Source: an uncultured Aquimarina sp. (GTDB lineage Bacteria; Bacteroidota; Bacteroidia; Flavobacteriales; Flavobacteriaceae). From it: a DNA stretch of 64,000 nucleotides. The position numbers and the translations under genes are program-made. A model generated the notes under the pieces. It did no database searches. It was given only the letters and a program-made list of their open reading frames with translations, and was not told the origin of the DNA. The stretch lies in NCBI GenBank assembly GCA_947500545.1, contig CANMSO010000002.1, forward strand, positions 186,001 to 250,000. Reading direction: 5' to 3'. Of this stretch, positions 1 through 10,900 are shown in pieces (the first letter of the stretch is position 1; every line of letters begins with the position of its first letter).

Positions 1-1284
1 TGATATTGCAGTGGTAATCATTAAGGGAACAAATAATTCATAACTAGAGGTAATCTCGGCAATTAAAAAAATAGACGTGAGTGGAGCATGTAGTACACCG
101 GCAATAAGGCCAGCCATGCCTAATAGGGTAAAATTAGCCTCAGAAACCTGAAATCCAATCCCCAGATTATTAATAACCTTAGATACTACATTACCCAATG
201 CGCTACCCATTACCATAGTTGGAATAAATATTCCACCTGAACCTCCTGCAGCAAAAGTTGCTGTCATCGCAATGGCTTTAAAAATGGTAATACCTGCTAA
301 TAGGGCAATGACAATCCAGATGTTAGCTGTTAAGTCATCAAAAGGAGTTTTTCCGATAGCTTTGAGGTGATCCCCATGCAATAAATCATTTATAAAGCCA
401 AGACCTTCACCGTAAAGCGGTGGTATAAAATATAACATGATCCCTATCGCTAATCCTCCTATCAACAATTTGTAAATCTTTTTAGAAAAGCGGTCAAAAA
501 AATGTAAAATCCCAAAGTACATTTTGGTAAAATATATGGATGCAAACGCAGTACCTATACCTAGAATAATGTAAAAAGGAGTGTCATAAATGTCAAATTT
601 CTCTATCACTTCGAACCTAAATAATACTTCGTCTCCCAGGAAAAAATAAGAAGTAATAATCGAAGAGACTGAAGCAAAAAGTAGTGGTAATAATGAAGCG
701 AGTGTTAGGTCTAAACTAAATACTTCAACTGCAAAAACCAAGCCTGCTAAAGGGGATTTGAAAACGGCTGAAATAGCACCTGCTGCTGCACAACCAATCA
801 ATAGGAATCTGGTTTTATCTTTAATTTTAAATAAATTGCTTATATCTGAACTTAGAGTAGAAGCAGATCCAATGGCGGGCCCCAGAAGACCAACAGAACC
901 ACCAAAACCAACTGTAATTGGTGCTAAAATTAATGGTAAGTACCCATGAACACGTTTTATAATGCCGTCTTTTTTTGAAAGAGAATGTAAAATTAATGGG
1001 ATGGCAGATCTTACATCTTTTTTGATGATATATTTTGTGAATATATAAACAATTAGAAGCCCTATTACTGGTATAATAAAGTAAAAAGAAGTTTGCCAGG
1101 AGATAATATCACTTTCTAGAACACCTTGGATTAAATGTGTTATGTTTTTTAACAATAACGATATCAATCCTGCAGCAAATCCAACAAGAATACTTAATAT
1201 TAAAATGAAGTTTTTATTCGAAATATTTCGATATCGCCATTTTAATAATATGTATAGTAAAGTTTTTTTTGGGGGGCTTGACAT
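1..1284 (-). CDS. ClC-family chloride channel/transporter, C-terminus cut by window edge
   Basis: The gene starts at 1284 and is still open at base 1, giving 428 residues of a polytopic membrane protein. ClC proteins move chloride or other anions across the membrane, as channels or as anion/proton exchangers. Family features seen are GFGGSVGLLGP at residues 127-136, the stretch GGSGGIFIP near residues 347-355 (the GxFxP anion-binding motif), and a TLASLLPLL-type helix in the middle. Two key sites differ from the family. The gating glutamate of the GxEGP motif is Leu134 (codon 883-885), and the GSGIP selectivity motif reads RSAIP at residues 92-96. Loss of the gating Glu suggests a passive channel or an altered coupling mode, which is inference. 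The first codons contain a C6A8 run. The missing C-terminus could hold CBS domains. The family call is firm; the ion carried is not known. Confidence 0.9.
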   Translation of the reverse strand, partial: MSSPPKKTLLYILLKWRYRNISNKNFILILSILVGFAAGLISLLLKNITHLIQGVLESDIISWQTSFYFIIPVIGLLIVYIFTKYIIKKDVRSAIPLILHSLSKKDGIIKRVHGYLPLILAPITVGFGGSVGLLGPAIGSASTLSSDISNLFKIKDKTRFLLIGCAAAGAISAVFKSPLAGLVFAVEVFSLDLTLASLLPLLFASVSSIITSYFFLGDEVLFRFEVIEKFDIYDTPFYIILGIGTAFASIYFTKMYFGILHFFDRFSKKIYKLLIGGLAIGIMLYFIPPLYGEGLGFINDLLHGDHLKAIGKTPFDDLTANIWIVIALLAGITIFKAIAMTATFAAGGSGGIFIPTMVMGSALGNVVSKVINNLGIGFQVSEANFTLLGMAGLIAGVLHAPLTSIFLIAEITSSYELFVPLMITTAIS

Positions 1285-1319
1285 TTTTTTTATGCTCTTA
1301 TTAAGTTAAAGGTAATAAA

Positions 1320-1340
1320 AATCCCGCCATCAGCGGGATT
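1320..1340 (-). terminator. Rho-independent terminator after aspS
   Basis: An 8-bp perfect stem (AATCCCGC / GCGGGATT) with a 5-base loop is followed on the minus strand by a T-rich stretch. It lies between the aspS stop and the ClC start, so the two same-strand genes probably have separate transcripts. Confidence 0.8.
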
Positions 1341-1380
1341 TTAATAGTAATCGAAATTTTAAAACTTAATAGTTCTTGTT

Positions 1381-3132
1381 TTATTGTAAATCTAGTTTGA
1401 TGTTCAGTTCTTTAAGTTGCTGATCATCGATATTTGCCGGGGCGTCAATCATCACATCACGACCGCTATTATTTTTGGGGAATGCAATATAATCTCGTAT
1501 TGTTTCCTGACCACCAAGAATAGCAACAAGTCTATCAAATCCAAATGCGATTCCACCGTGAGGAGGAGCCCCGTATTGGAAAGCATCCATTAAAAATCCG
1601 AATTGTTCTTTGGCCTCTTCTGGTGTAAACCCAAGATGGTCAAACATCAAGGCTTGTGTTTTTTTATCATGAATACGAATTGATCCTCCACCAATTTCAT
1701 TTCCGTTTAAAACCAAGTCATAAGCATTTGCTCTAACATCACCTGGTTTAGAATCTAATAAAGGAATGTCTTCTGGTTTTGGAGAAGTAAAAGGGTGATG
1801 CATTGCATGGTATCGTTCTGTTTCTTCATCCCATTCTAGTAACGGAAAATCAACAACCCATAAAGGTGCAAATTCTTCTGGGTTTCTTAATCCCATTCGT
1901 TCTGCAAGTTCCATACGAAGTGCGCTTAATTGTGCTCTTACTTTGTTGGTTTGACCTGATAGTACACAAATTAAATCTCCAGCTTTTGCTCCTGTTTCAG
2001 CAGCCCATTTTTCTAGATCTTCTTGATCGTAAAACTTATCTACAGAAGATTTATAAGTGCCATCTTCATTACACTTCACATACACCATTCCCAGCGCACC
2101 TACTTGAGGGCGCTTTACCCAATCGACAAGTTTATCAATTTCTTTTCTGGTATATGAAGCAGCACCAGGAACCGCAATTCCTACAACTAGTTCTGCATCA
2201 TTAAAAACTTTAAAATCTTTATGTTGGGCAACCTTGTTAAGTTCACCAAACTTCATTCCAAAACGAATGTCAGGCTTGTCATTGCCATAGGTTTTCATTG
2301 CCTCATCATAGGTCATTCTTGGGAAATCACCTATTTTCTGATCTTTTATTTCTGATATCAAATGACGAGTAAGACCTTCAAATATACCAAGGATGTCTTC
2401 CTGTTCCACAAAGGCCATTTCGCAGTCTATTTGCGTAAATTCTGGCTGTCTGTCTGCGCGCAGATCTTCATCCCTAAAGCACTTTACGATCTGAAAATAT
2501 TTATCCATTCCACCAACCATAAGTAATTGCTTAAAGGTTTGTGGAGATTGTGGTAAGGCGTAAAACTGTCCTTCATTCATTCTAGATGGTACTACAAAAT
2601 CTCGAGCTCCTTCTGGTGTGGATTTAATAAGATAAGGTGTTTCTACTTCAACGAAACCCTCATTAGAAAGATAATTACGTACCTGCATTGCTACCTGATG
2701 GCGAAACATCAAACTATTTTTTACGGGATTACGACGAATATCCAGGTATCTGTATTTCATTCTAATATCCTCACCACCGTCAGTTTCATCTTCAATAGTG
2801 AAAGGAGGTATAATAGATTCATTGAGTATTGTTAATTCTGTAACTAGAATTTCTATTTCTCCTGTAGGAATATTTTTGTTTTTAGATTCACGTTCAATCA
2901 CTTCACCTTTTACCTGTATCACAAATTCTCTTCCCAGCGTTTTTGCTTTTTCTACCACGGCAGCCGGTGTACGTTCTTCATCAAATATTAACTGGGTAAT
3001 TCCATATCGATCCCTAAGGTCAACCCATATCATGAATCCTTTGTCACGTGTTTTTTGAACCCATCCGGCAAGGGTTACTTCTTTTTTAATATCCGCGATG
3101 CGTAATTCGCCGCAAGAATGACTTCTGTACAT
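1381..3132 (-). CDS. aspS: aspartyl-tRNA synthetase
   Basis: This class II synthetase charges tRNA(Asp) with aspartate in the cytoplasm. The 583-residue length fits the bacterial type. An N-terminal OB-fold anticodon-binding domain (about residues 1-105, with [11 protein letters not shown]) is followed by the class II core. Motif 2 is [18 protein letters not shown] at 219-236. A bacterial GAD-type insertion lies at roughly 290-420. Motif 3 is [15 protein letters not shown], within 526-541. The start at 3132 is supported by the usual bacterial N-terminus [10 protein letters not shown] and by a -7 promoter element 21 bases upstream. Whether it is discriminating (Asp only) or also charges tRNA(Asn) cannot be decided without seeing whether gatCAB is in the genome. 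Confidence 0.97.
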   Translation of the reverse strand: MYRSHSCGELRIADIKKEVTLAGWVQKTRDKGFMIWVDLRDRYGITQLIFDEERTPAAVVEKAKTLGREFVIQVKGEVIERESKNKNIPTGEIEILVTELTILNESIIPPFTIEDETDGGEDIRMKYRYLDIRRNPVKNSLMFRHQVAMQVRNYLSNEGFVEVETPYLIKSTPEGARDFVVPSRMNEGQFYALPQSPQTFKQLLMVGGMDKYFQIVKCFRDEDLRADRQPEFTQIDCEMAFVEQEDILGIFEGLTRHLISEIKDQKIGDFPRMTYDEAMKTYGNDKPDIRFGMKFGELNKVAQHKDFKVFNDAELVVGIAVPGAASYTRKEIDKLVDWVKRPQVGALGMVYVKCNEDGTYKSSVDKFYDQEDLEKWAAETGAKAGDLICVLSGQTNKVRAQLSALRMELAERMGLRNPEEFAPLWVVDFPLLEWDEETERYHAMHHPFTSPKPEDIPLLDSKPGDVRANAYDLVLNGNEIGGGSIRIHDKKTQALMFDHLGFTPEEAKEQFGFLMDAFQYGAPPHGGIAFGFDRLVAILGGQETIRDYIAFPKNNSGRDVMIDAPANIDDQQLKELNIKLDLQ

Positions 3133-3152
3133 AGTAGCTTGTATTAAGGCTG

Positions 3153-3160
3153 CAAAAATA
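3153..3160 (-). promoter_or_regulatory. aspS promoter, -7 element
   Basis: TATTTTTG on the minus strand matches the Bacteroidota -7 consensus TAnnTTTG and lies 21 bases before the aspS start codon. I see no TTG at the -33 position, so the call rests on one element. Confidence 0.5.
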
Positions 3161-3380
3161 AGAAGTTTTAAGAGAAATAAGCTGGGTTTGGATAAAAATG
3201 AAGTGTAAAGAATTAATGATGAAATTTTAAATAAAAATTATGGTTTTAGTGTATTAAAATTATGGTAAAACATTGATATATTATCAAAGTATTACAAGTA
3301 AAAATGAAATATTCGCAATAATTAACATTTTTTTATAATTATCTTTTAATAGATTTAACCGAACATTTAAACAAATCATT

Positions 3381-6300
3381 ATGAAAAAACAAACTCATTT
3401 TAGCAAAATGAAGATTTTGCTATTATTAATTTTTGCCCCGGCAATGCTGCTGGCCCAGGAAACTATTACTGGGAAAGTGCTCGTTGAAGAGACGGGAGCG
3501 GGGGCACCTTTTGTAAATATTATAGAAAACGGAACAGACAATGGTACAGCGAGTGATATCGATGGTAACTTTTCGATTACCGTTGGTCAATTACCTGTTA
3601 GATTGAAGGTATTTGCTTTGGGATTTGGGACAAAATTTGTAGACGTTGAAACTGCTGGTAACATCACTGTTCAGATTAGTGAATCGTCTGAAGCATTAGA
3701 AGAGGTGGTTGTTACAGGTTTAGCTACTTCGGTAAAAAGAAGTAATGCTGCCAATGCTGTTGCATCAATATCTTCAGAAGACCTGGCTGGATTAACACCG
3801 CCACAAACATTGGATGGTGCTCTGGCGGGAAAATTTGCAGGAGCCTTAATTACAAAAAGTTCTGGAGCTCCTGGGGGGGGGATCTCTGTTAAATTAAGAG
3901 GGGTTACTTCGGTTAACGGTAATTCTCAACCACTTTATATCGTTGATGGGGTATATGTAAATAATAATAGTATTTCTGCTGCAGGTTTAAATTCTGTATC
4001 TGGAGCTGCAACAGGAGGAAATGCTTCTAATCAAGATAACCCTTCAAACAGGATCGCTGATATAAACCCAGATGATATCGAAAGTGTTGAGGTGCTAAAA
4101 GGAGCTTCTGCCGCTGCAATTTATGGAGCTAGGGCTGCTGCCGGGGTAATCATTATAACTACAAAAAGAGGAAAAAAGGGGGAAACTAAAGTTTCTTTTT
4201 CCCAGGATGTGGGATTTAATACCATTATTAATTTTAGAGGGCAAAGAAATTATACAGAACAAAAAGTATTTGACTTCTTTTTTAGTCCAAATCCAAGTGA
4301 TCCGGTTGCAGAACAACAATCTCGTGATGCAGCTAATGCACAGGTAGCTGCTTTTGCATCGGCCAGAGATTCAGGAAGTCTTGTTGATTATGAAGAAGAA
4401 ATTTTTGGTGAAGAAGGATTTATATCGAACACTAGTGTAAATATATCTGGAGGATCAGACAATACACAATACTACGCAGCTTTTTCTAACAATGAAGAAG
4501 ATGGTATTGTTAAAAATACTGGGTATGATAGAAAGTCGATACGACTTAATATAAATCATAGTTTCTTGGATGATAAGGCAAAACTTTCCTTATCCAGTAA
4601 CTATATCGATTCTAAATCTGATAGGGGGTTCTTTAACAATGATAATACGGGTACCACAATTGGGGTTGCTTTAACATCAACATTGCCTTGGGCAGATTTG
4701 GCTGCAAATGAATTAGGTGTGTATCCTGATAATCCATTTGGTGCTTCAAATCCTTTGCAAACAAGAGATTTAGTAACTAACCGAGAAGATGTTAATAGAT
4801 TTATTGTTGGTGGTACTTTGGATGTACAGCTTTACGAAAATGAAAAGTCTAATTTAAAATTAGTTTTAGGTGGGGGAGTAGATTACTATGAATTAATAAC
4901 TACGGCAATCTTTCCAAAAATACTTCAATTTCAAAAACCATCAAATGGAGGGTTAAATGGAGTTGCAGCAATTGGTACTACAGAGAATAAAGATGCTAAC
5001 TATTCTGCTTTTCTGGTACACAACTATACCAACAGCAACGACCTTAATTTTAGAACTCAGGCAGGCCTTACCAAACAAACATTCTCAAGAAATACCATAG
5101 GTAATATTGCATCAGATTTAATTGCGTTTGAAACAAATTTGGATCAAGGAGCAAACGTTAGTGTATCTCAATTTAGACTAGAACAAGAAGATTTTGGCTT
5201 TTTTGTACAGGAAGAATTAAACTTTCAAGATAAAGTTATTGGAACTCTTGGACTAAGGGGAGACAAGTCTAGTAATAACGGAGACGCAAATGAGATCTTT
5301 TATTACCCTAAAGCATCCGCAGCGGTAAACCTTCATCAATTTGATTTTTGGAAAGTTCCGGTTTTGAATCAATTTAAGGTTAGGGCAGCGTATGGTGAAG
5401 CGGGGAATTTTGCTCCAGGAGGAGCTTTATTCACCACATATACCAGTTCGTTAATTGATGGCATTGCGGGTATTGTTGTGCCAGTATTTCCGTTGGCATT
5501 AGGTAACCCTGATATTTCTCCAGAAAAACAAAAAGAACTAGAAGTAGGTTTTGATGCCAGCTTTTTGGATAGTCGAATTAATTTAGAATTCTCTTACTAC
5601 AATAAAAATGTTGATGACCTAATCTTACAGGCTAATGTTGAGCCTTCTACAGGATTTACTACAGAGTTTTCTAATGCTGGAGATCTACAAAACAGAGGAA
5701 TCGAGATAGGAGTAAATGCGAGTGTATTTGAGAACGATAATTTTAATTGGAGCACCGGAGTGTTATTCTTTACAAACACATCAGAAGTGACAAGATTAGA
5801 TGTTGATCCTTTTAATTTAGGAGGTTTTGGTACAGGTCTTGGAACCTTTAGAATAGAAGAAGGAAAAAGTGTAACTCAGATCGTTGGTAATGATATTAAT
5901 GGCAATCTGGTTGTTTTAGGAAATGCAGAGCCTGATTTCCAGATGACATTTACAAATAGTATTAGATATAAAGATTTTGACTTATCATTCTTATGGCATT
6001 GGAAACAAGGTGGCGATAATGTCAACCTGACGAATCTATTGACCGATTTTGGAGGAACTAGTGCTGATTACGATGAGATTAGCGAAGATCCTGCAGGAGT
6101 AACACCAAACGGACCCTTTAGAGTTGGAGCATTTTTTGGAGGTAATGCAACACCTTTTGTTGAAGATGCATCTTACTTAAGATTAAGAGAAGTGGGATTA
6201 TATTATACCTTACCTACCAAGTTCCTTGACCAGGTTTTTAAAGGAAATGTTTCTAACTTTAAGGTAGGCTTCTCGGGTAATAACTTAATTAACATTTTTG

Positions 6301-6422
6301 ATTATAATAGTTATGATCCTGAGGTTTCTAACTTTGGTGGTAATGGTCTGTCAACCGGGGTAGAGGTGACACCATTTCCTTCGGCAAAACGTTATCTATT
6401 TCACGTAGCAGTTGATTTCTAA
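3381..6422 (+). CDS. SusC/RagA-type TonB-linked outer-membrane transporter
   Basis: This 1013-residue protein is an outer-membrane TonB-dependent transporter that takes up a nutrient handed over by its SusD partner. It has a signal peptide (about residues 1-25, ending MLLAQ), a carboxypeptidase-D-like regulatory domain (ITGKVLVEETGAGAPFVNI, about 28-110), a TonB box-like linker (EEVVVTGLATS), a plug domain with PLYIVDGVYV and IESVEVLKGASAAAIYGAR, and a long beta-barrel ending in an aromatic residue (AVDF), as usual for outer-membrane insertion. The susD gene begins 16 bases after the stop. A run of nine G residues (3873-3881) encodes Gly165-Gly167 in the plug. No glycoside hydrolase, sulfatase or peptidase is linked, so the substrate is unknown. 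Family assignment is firm. Confidence 0.95.
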   Translation: MKKQTHFSKMKILLLLIFAPAMLLAQETITGKVLVEETGAGAPFVNIIENGTDNGTASDIDGNFSITVGQLPVRLKVFALGFGTKFVDVETAGNITVQISESSEALEEVVVTGLATSVKRSNAANAVASISSEDLAGLTPPQTLDGALAGKFAGALITKSSGAPGGGISVKLRGVTSVNGNSQPLYIVDGVYVNNNSISAAGLNSVSGAATGGNASNQDNPSNRIADINPDDIESVEVLKGASAAAIYGARAAAGVIIITTKRGKKGETKVSFSQDVGFNTIINFRGQRNYTEQKVFDFFFSPNPSDPVAEQQSRDAANAQVAAFASARDSGSLVDYEEEIFGEEGFISNTSVNISGGSDNTQYYAAFSNNEEDGIVKNTGYDRKSIRLNINHSFLDDKAKLSLSSNYIDSKSDRGFFNNDNTGTTIGVALTSTLPWADLAANELGVYPDNPFGASNPLQTRDLVTNREDVNRFIVGGTLDVQLYENEKSNLKLVLGGGVDYYELITTAIFPKILQFQKPSNGGLNGVAAIGTTENKDANYSAFLVHNYTNSNDLNFRTQAGLTKQTFSRNTIGNIASDLIAFETNLDQGANVSVSQFRLEQEDFGFFVQEELNFQDKVIGTLGLRGDKSSNNGDANEIFYYPKASAAVNLHQFDFWKVPVLNQFKVRAAYGEAGNFAPGGALFTTYTSSLIDGIAGIVVPVFPLALGNPDISPEKQKELEVGFDASFLDSRINLEFSYYNKNVDDLILQANVEPSTGFTTEFSNAGDLQNRGIEIGVNASVFENDNFNWSTGVLFFTNTSEVTRLDVDPFNLGGFGTGLGTFRIEEGKSVTQIVGNDINGNLVVLGNAEPDFQMTFTNSIRYKDFDLSFLWHWKQGGDNVNLTNLLTDFGGTSADYDEISEDPAGVTPNGPFRVGAFFGGNATPFVEDASYLRLREVGLYYTLPTKFLDQVFKGNVSNFKVGFSGNNLINIFDYNSYDPEVSNFGGNGLSTGVEVTPFPSAKRYLFHVAVDF

Positions 6423-6438
6423 TAAAATAAATAAGAAA

Positions 6439-7833
6439 ATGAAAATAATAAAGATATTTTTTATGACGATGCTGTCTTCTGTGCTTGTTTTATCATGCGA
6501 TATTGAAGATGGACGAGATTTAAATGGGCCAAGTACAGTTTCGATATCAAGCGATCTGTCACGTGGAGAATTACAAGAGGCCGTGGGTGGTATATTGGCC
6601 GATATGAGAGGTCGATTAGGAACCCAGGTAGATGGGCAATCAATTGCTGGTAGAGAGTATTGGAGGTTCCAAAGTTCTGACCCAAGATGGACCGCAGATT
6701 TACTTACAGGTACATTAGATGATAATGCTTTTTATACAACAGCGCCTTATGCATCTAGATATGCTACCATCAAAGATATAAATCTGGTACTAGAGGGGTT
6801 AACAAATAGTACAGAAGATTTCTCTGATGAGGAAAAAGCTGGGATACGTGGTTTTGTAAATACTATAAAGGCGCATGAACTATTAATGGTATTAAATCAA
6901 CAGTTTCAGAATGGAATCCGAGTAGATGTAGCCGATAAGGATAACTTAGGACCTTTCTTAAGCTATGATGATTCATTAACTGCAATTTTTGACCTATTAA
7001 CAGATGCGGTTACCGATTTGGGTAATGGAGGTGATGATTTTGCATTCAGATTACCTTCTGGTTTTAGCGGTATCGAAGGTGCTTCTGGTATTGCCGATGA
7101 TCCAGAAAATGATGAGGTGTCACCAGCAGATTTTGCAACATTTAATAATGCACTTACTGCTAGAGTAGAAGTGTATAGAGGTAACTTAGCTTCAGCAGAA
7201 ACATTACTTGATAATTCTTTCATGGATTTGGCGGGTGATTTGAACACGGGAGTATATATGACATTTTCTCTTAATGGTGCAGATATTGCTAATCCTCTGT
7301 TTTTTGCTAAAAACTCTACCGGTGGAAATGCTAGAATTGCACATCCGTCGTTTTTAACAGATGCAGAAGCAAATGATACTAGATTAAGTAAGATTGTTTT
7401 TAGAGAAGCTCCTAATTCTTCAGATGTGGTGGTGCCAAATCCATTAACGCAATCTAACTTGACAGGAACACATGATGTTTTTGTATATACCAGCAATACC
7501 GCTCCTGTAGGAGTGATCAGAAATGAAGAGCTAATACTTTTGTATGCAGAAGCTAATCATATTTCAGATCCTGTTGCTGCTGTTGCCGCTATTGATATTA
7601 TAAGAACAGCCGCTGGATTACCAGCTTATGCAACTTTGGGATTAGGAACTACTCCAGCAGAATTAGTAACCGAAATCTTAAAACAAAGAAGGTATTCTTT
7701 ATATGCCGAAGGTGGTCACAGATGGATAGATCTTAGAAGATTTAATCGATTAAGTGATTTAGAGCCTTTGGATAGAGATGGAGATGGTACTTTTGAGCAA
7801 TTTCCTACACCTGCTAATGAAAACAGACAATAA
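6439..7833 (+). CDS. SusD/RagB-type surface lipoprotein
   Basis: This is the surface lipoprotein that captures substrate and closes over the SusC transporter. I chose the start at 6439 because it gives a clean lipoprotein signal peptide (MKIIKIFFMT then LVLSC, lipid Cys20). The earlier ATG at 6412 overlaps the susC end and adds a nonsensical N-terminus. The 464-residue product carries typical SusD features: TPR-like helices, a YAEANH segment (EELILLYAEAN), the C-terminal ILKQRRYSLYAEGGHRWIDLRRF region, and FPTPANE at the end. It is cotranscribed with susC and ends before the strong hairpin at 7862-7891. The ligand cannot be inferred from sequence. Confidence 0.93.
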   Translation: MKIIKIFFMTMLSSVLVLSCDIEDGRDLNGPSTVSISSDLSRGELQEAVGGILADMRGRLGTQVDGQSIAGREYWRFQSSDPRWTADLLTGTLDDNAFYTTAPYASRYATIKDINLVLEGLTNSTEDFSDEEKAGIRGFVNTIKAHELLMVLNQQFQNGIRVDVADKDNLGPFLSYDDSLTAIFDLLTDAVTDLGNGGDDFAFRLPSGFSGIEGASGIADDPENDEVSPADFATFNNALTARVEVYRGNLASAETLLDNSFMDLAGDLNTGVYMTFSLNGADIANPLFFAKNSTGGNARIAHPSFLTDAEANDTRLSKIVFREAPNSSDVVVPNPLTQSNLTGTHDVFVYTSNTAPVGVIRNEELILLYAEANHISDPVAAVAAIDIIRTAAGLPAYATLGLGTTPAELVTEILKQRRYSLYAEGGHRWIDLRRFNRLSDLEPLDRDGDGTFEQFPTPANENRQ

Positions 7834-7861
7834 ATAGTTTGTAGATATAACATGATAAACC

Positions 7862-7891
7862 AAAAACGGCCGCACTTGTGCGGCCGTTTTT
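7862..7891. terminator. Strong bidirectional terminator
   Basis: A perfect 14-bp stem (AAAAACGGCCGCAC / GTGCGGCCGTTTTT) with a 2-base apical loop has T-runs on both strands. It lies between the converging susD and RND genes and can stop both transcripts. Confidence 0.93.
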
Positions 7892-7909
7892 CATCAATTT
7901 TACATATCC

Positions 7910-10900
7910 CTATGCGGTTGCAGGAGTAGCCTGTACTGCCGCAACTTTCTTTTTATAAAACCTTACTTTGAATCTGTTTACGATAAAGAATAAACAGGGT
8001 ACAATGATCAAGGTAAGGAATGTAGCAATGATTAATCCATAGATTACGGTCCATGCCAATGGCCCCCAAAAAATCACATTGTCTCCTCCTAAATATATTT
8101 TTGGATCTCCTGTACTAAACAATGAGAAGAAATCTAGATTAAATCCTATGGCTAGTGGTATTAATCCTAATACTGTAGTGATTGCTGTTAACAATACAGG
8201 TCGTAAACGCGCTCTACCTCCTTTGATAATGATTTGCATCACTTCGTCATTTGGTAATAGATCGCTTTCCGGAACATTAAGTTCTACTTTTTTACGATCT
8301 ATAAGCAACTGGGTGTAATCCAGTAATACCACTCCGTTATTTACTACGATACCGGCAAGTGAGATAATACCCATCATGGTCATCATAATTACGAAAGAGG
8401 CTCCTGTTATAATAATACCACCAAATACTCCTATAAAACTCAAGAAAATTGCAATCATGATGATTGTAGGTTTGGATATAGAACTAAACTGAAACACAAG
8501 AATCAACATAATAAGTCCTAGCCCTGAGAAAAATGCACCCATTAAGAATGTCATTTGCTTGTTCTGCTCTTCTATTTGGCCTGTATAGTCTATATTAACT
8601 CCTCTTGGTAATTCCTGGAAGCTTGCCATTTCGGTTTGAATTTGGGATACAATGGCTCCAGCATCTGTAAATCCTGGCTGTAAACCAGAGTACACTGTTA
8701 CAACCCTCTTAGTATCTCTATGCTTAATTGCACTAAAAGAAGAGGTGTTTCGTTGTGAGGCAACTGCCGAAACAGGGATTTCTTTTAATTGTCCACTGGC
8801 TTGATCTCTAAACGTGATGTTTTGGTTGAATAAAGCGCTGGTATTGTATCGGTTTTCTTCATTAAAACGAACATAAATATCATAATCCTCACCGTCTTTT
8901 TTATAAACCCCCGCTTTTTCACCAAAGATAGAACGACGCAATTGATTGCCAACCTGACCAGCAGCTACTCCTAGTTCACCTGCTTTTTCACGATCTACAA
9001 CCACTTGCATAGCTGGTTTTCCTTTATTTACATCTATTTTTAGTTCTTCGATCCCAGGAATATTCTTTTCATTGATAAAGTTTCGCATTTGTTCTGCGAT
9101 ATTGATCAATTCATCATAATCCGGACCTTCAATTTCAATATTAATAGGATACCCTGCCGGTGGGCCCACCGCATCTTTTTCTACAGAAATTGCAACCCCA
9201 GGATAAATTCCTTTTAGAGTTTCTTGTACTTTCTCACGTAGTACTTCAGAATCTTTTCCTTTTCTGTATTTGTACTCACGCATGGTGGCTGTGATTTTAG
9301 CACGATGTGGCATTTCGGCATTACTTCCTCCATCAGTTTGTGGATTCCCGGCACCTTCACCTACTTGAGAAACTGCAGATTCTACCAAGAAATTATAGTT
9401 TTCACCTTCTACATATTCACCATCATTTACAACCTCATATACACGTTGTTCGATTTCTTTTGTAATGGCATTGGTTTTATCAATATCGGTTCCCTGTGGA
9501 TACTCTACATATACAATAATCTGATTGGGTTTGTTATCGGGGAAAAACTCTACTTTGGTACGTTGACTTCCTACGGAAGCACCAAACATGGCGAATACCA
9601 CAAATAAGAGTATAAAGGTTCCAAAAGTAAACATATATGCTCTCCAGCCTTTTAAGGCAAAAGTTAGGAAACGCTGATATCTATTTTCTAACCAGGCAAG
9701 GATTCTTCTCTGGAAGAAGTTGGCAGCGCCCTTTAGCACATATCTATATAACCAGAACATGATTGCTGTAAAAATCATAAGGCTTCCTAATCCTCTTACT
9801 GCTCCGCCAAAGATTAAAATAAAGGTTCCGATTCCTCCTAAAATGATACTTAAACGTATGAGTTGTTTGCGTGTTAATACTTTTTCTCCAACCTCCATGA
9901 ATTGTGAAACCAACATTGAGTTGATGAAAATAGCAACAAAAAGAGATGATCCTAATACCACCGACAGTGTGATGGGGAAGTAAATCATAAATTGGCCCAT
10001 AACACCTGGCCACATACCAAGAGGTATAAATGCTGCTACTGTAGTAGCTGTAGAAATAATGATTGGGAATGCAATCTCACCAATACCTTTTTTGGCAGCT
10101 TCTATACGAGACATACCTTCTTCTTCCATCAATCGATATACATTCTCTACAACCACGATACCATTATCTACCAACATTCCTAATCCCATAATTAGGGCAA
10201 ATAGAATCATAGTGTTCATCGTATAGCCTAATGCCGATAAGATCATAAAAGACATAAACATAGACATTGGGATCGCAAACCCTACAAAAAGTGCATTTCT
10301 AAATCCTAAGAAAAACATCAATACACCAACCACCAGGATAATCCCAAAGATAATATTGTTTACCAGGTCACTTACCTGGTTCTCTGTTTTCTCTGATTGA
10401 TCATTGGCAACGCTAATTTTTAGATCTTGCGGAAACACATTTTCTTTGGCATCTTCTAGAATAACGTTTATTTTTTCGACAGCCTCGATCATATTTTTTC
10501 CAGAACGTTTCTTTACATCCAGCATTACGACACTCTGGCCATACTCTCTGGCGTAGGTGGTTTTATCTTCTTCTTGAAAAGTTACTTTGGCAATATCTCT
10601 TAAATACACCGCACCATCCTGAGATTTTACAACAAATTCATCAAGTTGCGAAGGATTGTCAATCTCCCCCAGAATTCTTAATGTTCTACGCTGTCCGCTG
10701 CTTATCATATTTCCTGCAGACATAGTTACATTACCATTTCTGATAGCACCAAATATATCTTCAAAACTTACTTTAGCGGCCATCATTTTATAGATATCTA
10801 CTTCAACTGCTACTTCTTTTTCCTGGGCCCCACGTATATCTGCTTTTTTGATCTCTGGTAGGTCACCTATTTCATCTTCTAGATATTCTGCATATTCCTT

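Noticed and set aside
9305..10183. Several plus-strand open frames of 60-100 codons opposite the RND gene
   Set aside because: They lie on the opposite strand of an obvious conserved RND gene and have low-complexity, hydrophobic or Cys-rich translations without any family pattern.
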